This document shows, in pieces, positions 22,219 to 35,739 of a DNA stretch of 64,000 bases (position 1 is the stretch's first letter; each line of letters opens with the position of its first letter). The stretch spans positions 18,600,001-18,664,000 of the forward strand of contig NW_027478162.1 of the NCBI RefSeq assembly GCF_051020975.1, in the 5' to 3' direction. The position numbers and the translations under genes were made by a program. The notes beneath the pieces were generated by a model that had not been told where the DNA came from, did no database searches, and saw only the letters and a program-made list of their open reading frames with translations. Origin of the DNA: Osmia lignaria lignaria (lineage: Eukaryota; Arthropoda; Insecta; Hymenoptera; Megachilidae).

Positions 22219-22862
22219 TGTTCTATGATATTTTTTGAGCAGATGCGTAGTTCTCGAGATATATCAAGATATTTAAAAGTTCCGAAGCCGCACCAACATA
22301 ATAGAGATTCAGAAACACCGTGGCCCCTTTCTTTGAGATAACTCTGCACTATTGCGAGCTGTAAATGCCACTTCCAGCTTAGCTGTGCAGAAGAAGAACA
22401 ACAAGAAGAAGAAATATCTCGAAATATGTCCGTCAGGCCCCTTCCCTTGAGATATATCTGCAAATATCTCGGAAACGAAGCGAGCTATGGCAAAATGTTA
22501 AGAGACCTTTTTTGTAGAGAATTATGTTTCCTACAATTTATGTTCTATGATATTCTTTGATCAGATGCGTAGTTCTCGAGATATATCAAGATATTTAAAA
22601 GTTCCGAAGCCGCACCAACATGATAGAGATACACAAACACCGTGGCCCCTTTCTTTGAGATAACTCTGCACTATTGCGAGCTGCAAATGCCACTTCCAGC
22701 TTAGCTGTGCAGAAGAAGAACATCAAGAAGAAGAAATATCTCGAAATATGTCCGTCAGGCCCCTTCCCTTGAGATATATCTGCAAATATCTCGGAAACGA
22801 AGCGAGCTATGGCAAAATGTTAAGAGACCTTTTTTGTAGAGAATTATGTTTCCTACAATTTA
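22219..22862. repeat. Monomers 70-71, link between the 8-unit HOR copies
   Basis: Monomer 70 has TTTGAGCAG and AGATTCAG. Monomer 71 has ATTCTTTGATC, CATGATAGAG, ATACACAAAC and CATCAAG. In front of the first HOR copy this pair is represented by the single hybrid unit at 19,965, so the two copies differ by one monomer here. Confidence 0.85.
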
Positions 22863-24794
22863 TGTTCTATGATATTCTTTGATCAGATGCGTAGTTCTCG
22901 AGATATATCAAGATATTTAAAAGTTCCGAAACCGCACCAACATAATAGAGATACAGAAACACCGTGGCCCCTTTCTTTGAGATAACTCTGCACTATTGCG
23001 AGCTGCAAATGCCACTTCCAGCTTAGCTGTGCAGAGGAAGAACAACAAGAAGAAGAAATATCTCGAAATATGTCCGTCAGGCCAGTTCCTTTGAGCTGAA
23101 TCGGCAAATATCTCGGAAACGAAGCGAGCTATGGCAAAATGTTAAGAGACGTTTTTTGTAGAGAATTATGTTTCCTACAATTTATGTTCTATGATATTTT
23201 TTGATCAGATGCGTAGTTCTCGAGATATATCAAGATATTTAAAAGTTCCGAAGCCGCACCAACATAATACAGATACAGAAACACCGTGGCCCCTTTCCTT
23301 GAGATAACTCTGCACTAGTGCGAGCCGCAAATGCCACTTCCAGCTTAGCTGTGCAGAAGAAAAACAACAAGAAGAAGAAATATCTCGAAATATGTCCGTC
23401 AGGCCCCTTCCCTTGAGATAAATCTGCAAATATCTCGGAAACGAAGCGAGCTATGGCAAAATGTTAAGAGACCTTTTTTGTAGCGAATTAAGTTTCCTAC
23501 TTTTTATGTTCTATGATATTTTTTGATCAGATGCGTAGTTCTCGAGATATATCAAGATATTTAAAAGTTCCGAAGCCGCACCAACATAATAGAGATACAG
23601 AAACACCGTGGCCCCTTTCTTTGAGATAACTCTGCACTATTGCGAGCTGTAAACGCCACTTCCAGCTTAGCTGTGCAGAAGAAGAACAACAAGAAGAAGA
23701 AATATCTCGAAATATGTCCGTCAGGCCCCTTCCCTTGAGATAAATCTGCAAATATCTCGGAAACGAAGCGAGCTATGGCAAAATGTTAAGAGACCTTTTT
23801 TGTAGCGAATTAAGTTTCCTACTTTTTATGTTCTATGATATTTTTTGATCAGATGCGTAGTTCTCGAGATATATCAAGATATTTAAAAGTTCCGAAGCCG
23901 CACCAACATAATAGAGATACAGAAACACCGTGGCCCCTTTCTTTGAGATAACTCTGCACTATTGCGAGCTGTAAACGCCACTTCCAGCTTAGCTGTGCAG
24001 AAGAAAAACAACAAGAAGAAGAAATATCTCGAAATATGTCCGTCAGGCCCCTTCCCTTGAGATAAATCTGCAAATATCTCGGAAACGAAGCGAGCTATGG
24101 CAAAATGTTAAGAGACCTTTTTTGTAGCGAATTAAGTTTCCTACTTTTTATGTTCTATGATATTTTTTGATCAGATGCGTAGTTCTCGAGATATATCAAG
24201 ATATTTAAAAGTTCCGAAGCCGCACCAACATAATAGAGATACAGAAACACCGTGGCCCCTTTCTTTGAGATAACTCTGCACTATTGCGAGCTGTAAACGC
24301 CACTTCCAGCTTAGCTGTGCAGAAGAAGAACAACAAGAAGAAGAAATATCTCGAAATATGTCCGTTAGGCCCCTTCCCTTGAGATAAATCTGCAAATATC
24401 TCGGAAACGAAGCGAGCTATGGCAAAATGTTAAGAGACCTTTTTTGTAGAGAATTATGTTTCCTACTTTTTATGTTCTATGATATTTTTTGATCAGACGC
24501 GTAGCTCTCGAGATATATCAAGATATTTAAAAGTTCCGAAACCGCACCAACATAATAGAGATACAGAAACACCGTGGCCCCTTTCTTTGAGATAACTCTG
24601 CACTAGTGCGAGCCGCAAATGCCACTTCCAGCTTAGCTGTGCAGAAGAAGAACAACAAGAAGAAGAAATATCTCGAAATATGTCCGTCAGGCCCCTTCCC
24701 TTGAGATAAATCTGCAAATATCTCGGAAACGAAGCGAGCTATGGCAAAATATTAAGAGACCTTTTTTGTAGAGAATTAAGTTTCCTACTTTTTA
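22863..24794. repeat. 8-monomer-spaced HOR (2,576 bp period), copy 2 (monomers 72-77)
   Basis: Second copy of 20,287-22,218. No difference in variant marks was seen across the six units up to the AAAATATTAAG mark. After that the copies part: GTAGCGAATT in the first, GTAGAGAATT then TATCTTCTATG here. Confidence 0.92.
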
Positions 24795-25759
24795 TCTTCT
24801 ATGATATTTTTTGATCAGATGCGTAGTTCTCGATATATATCAAGACATTTAAAAGTTCCGAAGCCGCACCAACATAATAGAGATACAGAAACACCGTGGC
24901 CCCTCTCTTTGAGATAACTCTGCACTATTGCGAGCTGGAAATGCCACTTCCAGTTTAGCTGTGCAGAAGAAGAACAACAAGAAGAAGAAATATCTCGAAA
25001 TATGTCCGTTAGGCCCCTTCCCTTGAGATAAATCTGCAAATATATCGGAAACGAAGCGAGCTATGGCAAAATGTTAAGAGACCTTTTTTGTAGAGAATTA
25101 AGTATCCTACTTTTTATGTTCTATGATATTTTTTGATCAGATGCGTAGTTCTCGAGATATATCAAGATATTTAAAAGTTCCGAAGCCGCACCAACATAAT
25201 AGAGATACAGAAACACCGTGGCCCCTTTCTTTGAGATAACTCTGCACTATTGCGAGCTGTAAATGCCACTTCCAGTTTAGCTGTGCAGAAGAAGAACAAC
25301 AAGAAGAAGAAATATCTCGAAATATGTCCGTTAGGCCCCTTCCCTTGAGATAAATCTGGAAATATATCGGAAACGAAGCGAGCTATGGCAAAATGTTAAG
25401 AGACCTTTTTTGTAGAGAATTAAGTTTCCTAATTTTATGTTCTATGATATTTTTTGATCAGATGCGTAGTTCTCGAGATATATCAAGATATTTAAAAGTT
25501 CCGAAGCCGCACCAACATAATAGAGATACAGAAACACCGTGGCCCCTTTCTTTGAGATAACTCTGCACTATTGCGAGCTGTAAATGCCACTTCCAGCTTA
25601 GCTGTGCAGAAGAAGAACATCAAGAAGAAGAAATATCTCGATTAATGTCCGTCAGGCCCCTTCCCTTGAGATAAATCTGCAAATATCTCGGAAAAGAAGA
25701 GGGCTATGGCAAAATGTTAAGAGACCTTTTTTGTAGAGAATTAAGTTTCCTACTTTTTA
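24795..25759. repeat. Monomers 78-80, transition zone with a 1-bp deletion
   Basis: Monomer 78 is a hairpin variant with TCGATATATC, AAGACATTT and ATATATCGG. Monomer 79 (25,117-25,437) is 321 bp because CCTACTTTTTATG has become CCTAATTTTATG near 25,432. Monomer 80 joins a class X front to the CATCAAG, TCGATTAATG and AGAGGGC body typical of units 56 and 60, so it looks like another hybrid. Confidence 0.82.
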
Positions 25760-26403
25760 TGTTCTATGATATTTTTTGATCAGACGCGTAGTTTTCGAGA
25801 TATATCGAGATATTTAAAAGTTCCGAAGCCGTACCAACATAATAGAGATACAGAAACACCGTGGCCCCTTTCTTTGAGATAACTCTGCACTAGTGCGAGC
25901 CGCAAATGCCACTTCCAGCTTAGCTGTGCAGAAGAAGAACAACAAGAAGAAGAAATATCTCGAAATATGTCCGTCAGGCCCCTTCCCTTGGGATAAATCT
26001 GCAAATATCTCGGAAACGAAGCGAGCTATGGCAAAATGTTAAGAGACCTTTTTTGTAGAGAATTAAGTTTCCTACTTTTTATGTTCTATGATATTTTTTG
26101 ATCAGACGCGTAGTTTTCGAGATATATCGAGATATTTAAAAGTTCCGAAGCCGTACCAACATAATAGAGATACAGAAACACCGTGGCCCCTTTCTTTGAG
26201 ATAACTCTGCACTAGTGCGAGCCGCAAATGCCACTTCCAGCTTAGCTGTGCAGAAGAAGAACAACAAGAAGAAGAAATATCTCGAAATATGTCCGTCAGG
26301 CCCCTTCCCTTGAGATAAATCTGCAAATATCTCGGAAACGAAGCGAGCTATGGCAAAATGTTAAGAGACGTTTTTTGTAGAGAATTATGTTTCCTACAAT
26401 TTA
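25760..26403. repeat. Tandem pair of near-identical monomers 81-82
   Basis: Both units share CAGACGCGTAGTTTTCGAG and the rare GCCGTACCAAC. They differ at TTGGGATAAATC (first) against TTGAGATAAATC (second), and in the tail (GACCTTTT against GACGTTTT). This is single-unit amplification, the simplest step in the array. Confidence 0.88.
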
Positions 26404-27369
26404 TGTTCTATGATATTTTTTGATCAGAAGCGTAGTTTTCGAGATATATCGAGATATTTAAAAGTTCCGAAGCCGCACCAACATAATAGGGATACAGAAA
26501 CACCGTGGCCCCTTTCTTTGAGATAACTCTGCACTAGTGCGAGCCGCAAATGCCACTTCCAGCTTAGCTGTGCAGAGGAAGAACAACAAGAAGAAGAAAT
26601 ATCTCGAAATATGTCCGTCAGGCCAGTTCCATTGAGCTGAATCTGCATATATCTCGGAAACGAAGCGAGCTATGGCAAAATGTTAAGAGACGTTTTTTGT
26701 AGAGAATTATGTTTCCTACAATTTATGTTCTATGATATTTTTTGGTCAGAAGCGTAGTTTTCGAGATATATCGAGATGTTTAAAAGTTCAGAAGCCGCAC
26801 CAACATAATAGGGATACAGAAACACCGTGGCCCCTTTCTTTGAGATAACTCTGCACTAGTGCGAGCCGCAAATGCCACTTCCAGCTTAGCTGTGCAGAAG
26901 AAGAACAACAAGAAGAAGAAATATCTCGAAATATGTCCGTCAGGCCCCTTCCCTTGAGATAAATCTGCAAATATCTCGGAAACGAAGCGAGCTATGGCAA
27001 AATGTTAAGAGACCTTTTTTGTAGAGAATTAAGTTTCCTACTTTTTATCTTCTGTGATATTTTTTGATCAGATGCGTAGTTCTCGAGATATATCAAGATA
27101 TTTAAAAGTTCCGAAGCCGCACCAACATAATAGAGATACAGAAACACCGTGGCCCCTCTCTTTGAGATAACTCTGCACTATTGCGAGCTGGAAATGCCAC
27201 TTCCAGTTTAGCTGTGCAGAAGAAGAACAACAAGAAGAAGAAATATCTCGAAATATGTCCGTCAGGCCCCTTCCCTTGAGATAAATCTGCAAATATCTCG
27301 GAAACGAAGCGAGCTATGGCAAAATGTTAAGAGAGCTTTTTTGTAGAGAATTAAGTTTCCTACTTTTTA
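26404..27369. repeat. Monomers 83-85, including the first TTTTTTGGTCAG unit
   Basis: Monomer 84 (26,726-27,047) has TTTTTTGGTCAG, GAGATGTTT and AGTTCAGAAGCC. The same marks appear, at full length, at 44,739 and, with a 12-bp deletion, in the seven short units after 46.6 kb. It is therefore a full-length relative of that lineage. Monomer 85 is a hairpin variant introduced by TATCTTCTGTG and ends GAGAGCTTTT, like the unit at 31,556. Confidence 0.82.
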
Positions 27370-28979
27370 TCTTCTATGATATTTTTTGATCAGATGCGTA
27401 GTTCTCGAGATATATCAAGATATTTAAAAGTTCCGAAGCCGCACCAACATAATAGAGATACAGAAACACCGTGGCCCCTTTCGTTGAGATAACTCTGCAC
27501 TAGTGCGAGCCGCAAATGCCACTTCCAGCTTAGCTGTGCAGAAGAAGAACAACAAGAAGAAGAAATATCTCGAAATATGTCCGTCAGGCCCCTTCCCTTG
27601 AGATAAATCTGCACATATCTCGGAAACGAAGCGAGCTATGGCAAAATGTTAAGAGACCTTTTTTGTAGAGAATTAAGTTTCCTACTTTTTATGTTCTATG
27701 ATATTTTTTGATCAGATGCGTAGTTCTCGAGATATATCAAGTTATTTAAAAGTTCCGAAGCCGCACCAACATAATAGAGATACAGAAACACCGTGGCCCC
27801 TTTCTTTGAGATAACTCTGCACTATTGCGAGCTGCAAATGCCACTTCCAGCTTAGCTGTGCAGAAGAAGAACAACAAGAAGAAGAAATATCTCGAAATAT
27901 GTCCGTCAGGCCCCTTCCCTTGAGATAGATCTGCAAACATCTCGGAAACGAAGAGAGCTATGGCAAAATGTTAAGAGACCTTTTTTGTAGAGAATTATGT
28001 TTCCTACAATTTATTTTGTATGATATTTTTTGATCAGAAGCGTAGTTTTCGAGATACATCGAGATATTTAAAAGTTCCGAAGCCGCACCAACATAATAGA
28101 GATACAGAAACACCGTGGCCCCTTTCTTTGAGATAACTCTGCACTAGTGCGAGCCGCAAATGCCACTTCCAGCTTAGCTGTGCAGAAGAAGAACAACAAG
28201 AAGGAGAAATATCTCGAAATATGTCCGTCAGGCCCCTTCCCTTGAGATAAATCTGCAAATATCTCGGAAACGAAGCGAGCTATGGCAAAATGTTAAGAGA
28301 CCTTTTTTGTAGAGAATTAAGTTTCCTACTTTTTATGTTCTATGATATTTTTTGATCAGATGCGTAGTTCTCGAGATATATCAAGATATTTAAAAGTTCC
28401 GAAGCCGCACCAACATAATAGAGATACAGAAACGCCGTGGCCCCTTTCTTTGAGATAACTCTGCACTATTGCGAGCTGCAAATGCCACTTCCAGCTTAGC
28501 TGTGCAGAGGAAGAACAACAAGAAGTAGAAATATCTCGAAATATGTCCGTCAGGCCAGTTCCTTTGAGATGAATCTGCAAATATCTCGGAAACGAAGCGA
28601 GCTATGGCAAAATGTTAAGAGACGTTTTTTATAGAGAATTATGTTTCCTACAATTTATGTTCTATGATATTTTTTGATCAGAAGCGTAGTTTTCGAGATA
28701 CATCGAGATATTTAAAAGTTCCGAAGCCGCACCAACATAATAGAGATACAGAAACACCGTGGCCCCTTTCTTTGAGATAACTCTGCACTAGTGCGAGCCG
28801 CAAATGCCACTTCCAGCTTAGCTGTGCAGAAGAAGAACAACAAGAAGAAGAAATATCTCGAAATATGTCCGTCAGGCCCCTTCCCTTGAGATAAATCTGC
28901 AAATATCTCGGAAACGAGGAGAGCTATGGCAAAATGTTAAGAGACCTTTTTTGTAGAGAATTAAGTTTCCTACTTTTTA
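27370..28979. repeat. 14-unit-spaced repetition (4,508 bp), copy 1 (monomers 86-90)
   Basis: Five units recur at 31,878-33,487. Shared marks are TTTCGTTGAG and TGCACATATC (unit 1), CAAGTTATTT and GATAGATCTGCAAACATC (unit 2), TTATTTTGTATG and GATACATCG (unit 3), and GAAACGCC, GAAGTAGAAA and GACGTTTTTTATAG (unit 4). Unit 3 here reads AAGAAGGAGAAA; the partner reads AAGAAGAAGAAA. Confidence 0.88.
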
Positions 28980-29301
28980 TGTTGTATGATATTTTTTGAT
29001 CAGATGCGTAGTTCTCGAGATATATCAAGATATTTAAAAGTTCCGAAGCCGCACCAACATAATAGAGATACAGAAACACCGTGGCCCCTTTCTTTGAGAT
29101 AACTCTGCACTATTGCGAGCTGTAAATGCCACTTCCAGCTTAGCTGTGCAGAAGAAGAACAACAAGAAGAAGAAATATCTCGAAATATGTCCGTCAGGCC
29201 CCTTCCCTTGAGATAAATCTGCAAATATCTCGGAAACGAAGCGACCTATGGCAAAATGTTAAGAGACCTTTTTTGTAGAGAATTAAGTTTCCTACTTTTT
29301 A
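27692..29301. repeat. 5-monomer HOR (1,610 bp), copy 1 (monomers 87-91)
   Basis: This block is directly followed by its copy at 29,302-30,911. The shared private mark AAGAAGGAGAAA in the second unit, GAAGTAGAAA in the third, AACGAGGAGAGC in the fourth and GCGACCTATGG in the fifth make the relation clear. The one difference I noticed is CAGATGCG here against CAGACGCG in the first unit of the next copy. Confidence 0.93.
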
Positions 29302-30911
29302 TGTTCTATGATATTTTTTGATCAGACGCGTAGTTCTCGAGATATATCAAGTTATTTAAAAGTTCCGAAGCCGCACCAACATAATAGAGATACAGAAACA
29401 CCGTGGCCCCTTTCTTTGAGATAACTCTGCACTATTGCGAGCTGCAAATGCCACTTCCAGCTTAGCTGTGCAGAAGAAGAACAACAAGAAGAAGAAATAT
29501 CTCGAAATATGTCCGTCAGGCCCCTTCCCTTGAGATAGATCTGCAAACATCTCGGAAACGAAGAGAGCTATGGCAAAATGTTAAGAGACCTTTTTTGTAG
29601 AGAATTATGTTTCCTACAATTTATTTTGTATGATATTTTTTGATCAGAAGCGTAGTTTTCGAGATACATCGAGATATTTAAAAGTTCCGAAGCCGCACCA
29701 ACATAATAGAGATACAGAAACACCGTGGCCCCTTTCTTTGAGATAACTCTGCACTAGTGCGAGCCGCAAATGCCACTTCCAGCTTAGCTGTGCAGAAGAA
29801 GAACAACAAGAAGGAGAAATATCTCGAAATATGTCCGTCAGGCCCCTTCCCTTGAGATAAATCTGCAAATATCTCGGAAACGAAGCGAGCTATGGCAAAA
29901 TGTTAAGAGACCTTTTTTGTAGAGAATTAAGTTTCCTACTTTTTATGTTCTATGATATTTTTTGATCAGATGCGTAGTTCTCGAGATATATCAAGATATT
30001 TAAAAGTTCCGAAGCCGCACCAACATAATAGAGATACAGAAACGCCGTGGCCCCTTTCTTTGAGATAACTCTGCACTATTGCGAGCTGCAAATGCCACTT
30101 CCAGCTTAGCTGTGCAGAGGAAGAACAACAAGAAGTAGAAATATCTCGAAATATGTCCGTCAGGCCAGTTCCTTTGAGATGAATCTGCAAATATCTCGGA
30201 AACGAAGCGAGCTATGGCAAAATGTTAAGAGACGTTTTTTATAGAGAATTATGTTTCCTACAATTTATGTTCTATGATATTTTTTGATCAGAAGCGTAGT
30301 TTTCGAGATACATCGAGATATTTAAAAGTTCCGAAGCCGCACCAACATAATAGAGATACAGAAACACCGTGGCCCCTTTCTTTGAGATAACTCTGCACTA
30401 GTGCGAGCCGCAAATGCCACTTCCAGCTTAGCTGTGCAGAAGAAGAACAACAAGAAGAAGAAATATCTCGAAATATGTCCGTCAGGCCCCTTCCCTTGAG
30501 ATAAATCTGCAAATATCTCGGAAACGAGGAGAGCTATGGCAAAATGTTAAGAGACCTTTTTTGTAGAGAATTAAGTTTCCTACTTTTTATGTTGTATGAT
30601 ATTTTTTGATCAGATGCGTAGTTCTCGAGATATATCAAGATATTTAAAAGTTCCGAAGCCGCACCAACATAATAGAGATACAGAAACACCGTGGCCCCTT
30701 TCTTTGAGATAACTCTGCACTATTGCGAGCTGTAAATGCCACTTCCAGCTTAGCTGTGCAGAAGAAGAACAACAAGAAGAAGAAATATCTCGAAATATGT
30801 CCGTCAGGCCCCTTCCCTTGAGATAAATCTGCAAATATCTCGGAAACGAAGCGACCTATGGCAAAATGTTAAGAGACCTTTTTTGTAGAGAATTAAGTTT
30901 CCTACTTTTTA
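29302..30911. repeat. 5-monomer HOR (1,610 bp), copy 2 (monomers 92-96)
   Basis: Second copy of 27,692-29,301. A third copy starts at 30,912 (CAGACGCG head, GATAGATCTGCAAACATC) but leaves the pattern in its second unit, where the tail becomes GATATATC and CTATGACAAAATG. Confidence 0.93.
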
Positions 30912-31877
30912 TGTTCTATGATATTTTTTGATCAGACGCGTAGTTCTCGAGATATATCAAGATATTTAAAAGTTCCGAAGCCGCACCAACATAATAGAGA
31001 TACAGAAACACCGTGGCCCCTTTCTTTGAGATAACTCTGCACTATTGCGAGCTGCAAATGCCACTTCCAGCTTAGCTGTGCAGAAGAAGAACAACAAGAA
31101 GAAGAAATATCTCGAAATATGTCCGTCAGGCCCCTTCCCTTGAGATAGATCTGCAAACATCTCGGAAACGAAGAGAGCTATGGCAAAATGTTAAGAGACC
31201 TTTTTTGTAGAGAATTATGTTTCCTACAATTTATTTTGTATGATATTTTTTGATCAGAAGCGTAGTTTTCGAGATACATCGAGATATTTAAAAGTTCCGA
31301 AGCCGCACCAACATAATAGAGATACAGAAACACCGTGGCCCCTTTCTTTGAGATAACTCTGCACTAGTGCGAGCCGCAAATGCCACTTCCAGCTTAGCTG
31401 TGCAGAAGAAGAACAACAAGAAGAAGAAATATCTCGAAATATGTCCGTCAGGCCCCTTCCCTTGAGATATATCTGCAAATATCTCGGAAACGAAGCGAGC
31501 TATGACAAAATGTTAAGAGACCTTTTTTGTAGAGAATTATGTTTCCTACAATTTATGTTCTATGATATTTTTTGATGAGAAGCGTACTTTTCGAGATATA
31601 TCGAGATATTTAAAAGTTCCGAAGCCGCACCAACATAATAGGGATACAGAAACACCGTGGCCCCTTTCTTTGAGATAACTCTGCACTATTGCGAGCCGCA
31701 AATGCCACTTCCAGCTTAGCTGTGCAGAAGAAGAACAACAAGAAGAAGAAATATCTCGAAATATGTCCGTCAGGCCCCTTCCCATGAGATAAATCTGCAA
31801 ATATCTCGGAAACGAAGCGAGCTATGGCAAAATGTTAAGAGAGCTTTTTTGTAGAGAATTAAGTTTCCTACTTTTTA
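30912..31877. repeat. Monomers 97-99, broken third HOR copy
   Basis: Monomer 97 and the front of 98 continue the 5-unit HOR. From the end of 98 the sequence switches (CTATGACAAAATG). Monomer 99 has TTTGATGAGAAGCGTAC, which removes TGATCA, and CCCATGAG. Its tail GAGAGCTTTT matches the tail of monomer 85, where the 4,508-bp repetition begins. Confidence 0.82.
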
Positions 31878-33487
31878 TCTTCTATGATATTTTTTGATCA
31901 GATGCGTAGTTCTCGAGATATATCAAGATATTTAAAAGTTCCGAAGCCGCACCAACATAATAGAGATACAGAAACACCGTGGCCCCTTTCGTTGAGATAA
32001 CTCTGCACTAGTGCGAGCCGCAAATGCCACTTCCAGCTTAGCTGTGCAGAAGAAGAACAACAAGAAGAAGAAATATCTCGAAATATGTCCGTCAGGCCCC
32101 TTCCCTTGAGATAAATCTGCACATATCTCGGAAACGAAGCGAGCTATGGCAAAATGTTAAGAGACCTTTTTTGTAGAGAATTAAGTTTCCTACTTTTTAT
32201 GTTCTATGATATTTTTTGATCAGATGCGTAGTTCTCGAGATATATCAAGTTATTTAAAAGTTCCGAAGCCGCACCAACATAATAGAGATACAGAAACACC
32301 GTGGCCCCTTTCTTTGAGATAACTCTGCACTATTGCGAGCTGCAAATGCCACTTCCAGCTTAGCTGTGCAGAAGAAGAACAACAAGAAGAAGAAATATCT
32401 CGAAATATGTCCGTCAGGCCCCTTCCCTTGAGATAGATCTGCAAACATCTCGGAAACGAAGAGAGCTATGGCAAAATGTTAAGAGACCTTTTTTGTAGAG
32501 AATTATGTTTCCTACAATTTATTTTGTATGATATTTTTTGATCAGAAGCGTAGTTTTCGAGATACATCGAGATATTTAAAAGTTCCGAAGCCGCACCAAC
32601 ATAATAGAGATACAGAAACACCGTGGCCCCTTTCTTTGAGATAACTCTGCACTAGTGCGAGCCGCAAATGCCACTTCCAGCTTAGCTGTGCAGAAGAAGA
32701 ACAACAAGAAGAAGAAATATCTCGAAATATGTCCGTCAGGCCCCTTCCCTTGAGATAAATCTGCAAATATCTCGGAAACGAAGCGAGCTATGGCAAAATG
32801 TTAAGAGACCTTTTTTGTAGAGAATTAAGTTTCCTACTTTTTATGTTCTATGATATTTTTTGATCAGATGCGTAGTTCTCGAGATATATCAAGATATTTA
32901 AAAGTTCCGAAGCCGCACCAACATAATAGAGATACAGAAACGCCGTGGCCCCTTTCTTTGAGATAACTCTGCACTATTGCGAGCTGCAAATGCCACTTCC
33001 AGCTTAGCTGTGCAGAGGAAGAACAACAAGAAGTAGAAATATCTCGAAATATGTCCGTCAGGCCAGTTCCTTTGAGATGAATCTGCAAATATCTCGGAAA
33101 CGAAGCGAGCTATGGCAAAATGTTGAGAGACGTTTTTTATAGAGAATTATGTTTCCTACAATTTATGTTCTATGATATTTTTTGATCAGAAGCGTAGTTT
33201 TCGAGATACATCGAGATATTTAAAAGTTCCGAAGCCGCACCAACATAATAGAGATACAGAAACACCGTGGCCCCTTTCTTTGAGATAACTCTGCACTAGT
33301 GCGAGCCGCAAATGCCACTTCCAGCTTAGCTGTGCAGAAGAAGAACAACAAGAAGAAGAAATATCTCGAAATATGTCCGTCAGGCCCCTTCCCTTGAGAT
33401 AAATCTGCAAATATCTCGGAAACGAAGCGAGCTATGGCAAAATGTTAAGAGACCTTTTTTGTAGAGAATTAAGTTTCCTACTTTTTA
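31878..33487. repeat. 14-unit-spaced repetition (4,508 bp), copy 2 (monomers 100-104)
   Basis: Partner of 27,370-28,979 with the same five variant units in the same order. Differences include AAGAAGAAGAAA against AAGAAGGAGAAA, AAATGTTGAGAG near 33,123, and GAAGCGAGC in the last unit against GAGGAGAGC. Confidence 0.87.
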
Positions 33488-35739
33488 TGTTCTATGATAT
33501 TTTTTGATCAGATGCGTAGTTCTCGAGATATATCAAGATATTTAAAAGTTCCGAAGCCGCACCAACATAATAGAGATACAGAAACGCCGTGGCCCCTTTC
33601 TTTGAGATAACTCTGCACTATTGCGAGCTGCAAATGCCACTTCCAGCTTAGCTGTGCAGAGGAAGAACAACAAGAAGAAGAAATATCTCGAAATATGTCC
33701 GTCAGGCCAGTTCCTTTGAGATGAATCTGCAAATATCTCGGAAACGAAGCGAGCTATGGCAAAATGTTAAGAGACGTTTTTTATAGAGAATTATGTTTCC
33801 TACAATTTATGTTGTATGATATTTTTGATCAGAAGCGTAGTTTTCGAGATACATCGAGATATTTAAAAGTTCCGAAGCCGCACCAACATAATAGAGATAC
33901 AGAAACACCGTGGCCCCTTTCTTTGAGATAACTCTGCACTAGTGCGAGCCGCAAATGCCACTTCCAGCTTAGCTGTGCAGAAGAAGAACAACAAGAAGAA
34001 GAAATATCTCGAAATATGTCCGTCAGGCCCCTTCCCTTGAGATAAATCTGCAAATATCTCGGAAACGAGGAGAGCTATGGCAAAATGTTAAGAGACCTTT
34101 TTTGTAGAGAATTAAGTTTCCTACTTTTTATGTTCTATGATATTTTTTGATCAGATGCGTAGTTCTCGAGATATATCAAGATATTTAAAAGTTCCGAAGC
34201 CGCACCAACATAATAGAGATACAGAAACACCGTGGCCCCTTTCGTTGAGATAACTCTGCACTAATGCGAGCCGCAAATGCCACTTCCAGCTTAGCTGTGC
34301 AGAAGAAGAACAACAAGAAGAAGAAATATCTCGAAATATGTCCGTCAGGCCCCTTCCCTTGAGATAAATCTGCACATATCTCGGAAACGAAGCGAGCAAT
34401 GGCAAAATGTTAAGAGACGTTTTTTGTAGAGAATTATGTTTCCTACTATTTATGTTCTATGATATTTTTTGATCCGAAGCGTAGTTTTCGAGATATATCG
34501 AGATATTTAAAAGTTCCGAAGCCGCACCAACATAATAGGGATACAGAAACACCGTGCCCCTTTCTTTGAGATAACTCTGCACTAGTGCGAGCCGCAAACG
34601 CCACTTCCAGCTTAGCTGTGCACAAGAAGAACAACAAGAAGAAGAAATATCTCGAAATATGTCCGCCAGGCCCCTTCCCTTGAGATAAATCTGCAAATAT
34701 CTCGGAAACGAAGCGAGCTATGGCAAAATGTTAAGAGAACTTTTTTGTAGAGAATTAAGTTTCCTACTTTTTACCTTCTATGATATTTTTTGATCAGATG
34801 CGTAGTTCTCGAGATATATCAAGATATTTAAAAGTTCCGAAGCCGCACCAACATAATAGAGATACAGAAACACCGTGGCCCCTCTCTTTGAGATAACTCT
34901 GCACTATTGCGAGCTGGAAATGCCACTTCCAGTTTAGCTGTGCAGAAGAAGGACAACAAGAAGAAGAAATATCTCGAAATATGTCCGTTAGGCCCCTTCC
35001 CTTGAGATGAATCTGCAAATATCTCGGAAACGAAGCGAGCTATGGCAAAATGTTAAGAGACGTTTTTTATAGAGAATTATGTTTCCTACAATTTATGTTC
35101 TATGATATTTTTTGATCAGAAGCGTAGTTTTCGAGATACATCGAGATATTTAAAAGTTCCGAAGCCGCACCAACATAATAGAGATACAGAAACACCGTGG
35201 CCCCTTTCTTTGAGATAACTCTGCACTAGTGCGAGCCGCAAATGCCACTTCCAGCTTAGCTGTGCAGAAGAAGAACAACAAGAAGAAGAAATATCTCGAA
35301 ATATGTCCGTCAGGCCCCTTCCCTTGAGATAAATCTGCAAATATCTCGGAAACGAAGCGACCTATGGCAAAATGTTGAGAGACCTTTTTTGTAGAGAATT
35401 AAGTTTCCTACTTTTTACCTTCTATGATATTTTTTGATCAGATGCGTAGTTCTCGAGATATATCAAGATATTTAAAAGTTCCGAAGCCGCACCAACATAA
35501 TAGAGATACAGAAACACCGTGGCCCCTCTCTTTGAGATAACTCTGCACTATTGCGAGCTGGAAATGCCACTTCCAGTTTAGCTGTGCAGAAGAAGGACAA
35601 CAAGAAGAAGAAATATCTCGAAATATGTCCGTTAGGCCCCTTCCCTTGAGATAAATCTGCAAATATCTCGGAAACGAAGCGACCTATGGCAAAATGTTAA
35701 GAGACCTTTTTTGTAGAGAATTAAGTTTCCTACTTTTTA
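33488..35739. repeat. 7-monomer HOR (2,252 bp), copy 1 (monomers 105-111)
   Basis: Seven units totalling 2,252 bp, 2 bp short of 7 x 322. The losses are one T in the head of unit 2 (GATATTTTTGATC near 33,825) and one G in unit 4 (CCGTGCCCC near 34,556). Further private marks are CACTAATGCG and GAGCAATGGC (unit 3), GATCCGAAG, GCAAACGCC, GCACAAGAAG and CCGCCAGG (unit 4), and ACCTTCTATG plus AAGGACAAC (units 5 and 7). Unit 5 looks like a hybrid of unit 7 with the tail of the GAGATGAATC unit. The next 2,252 bp repeat everything, including both deletions. Confidence 0.95.
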
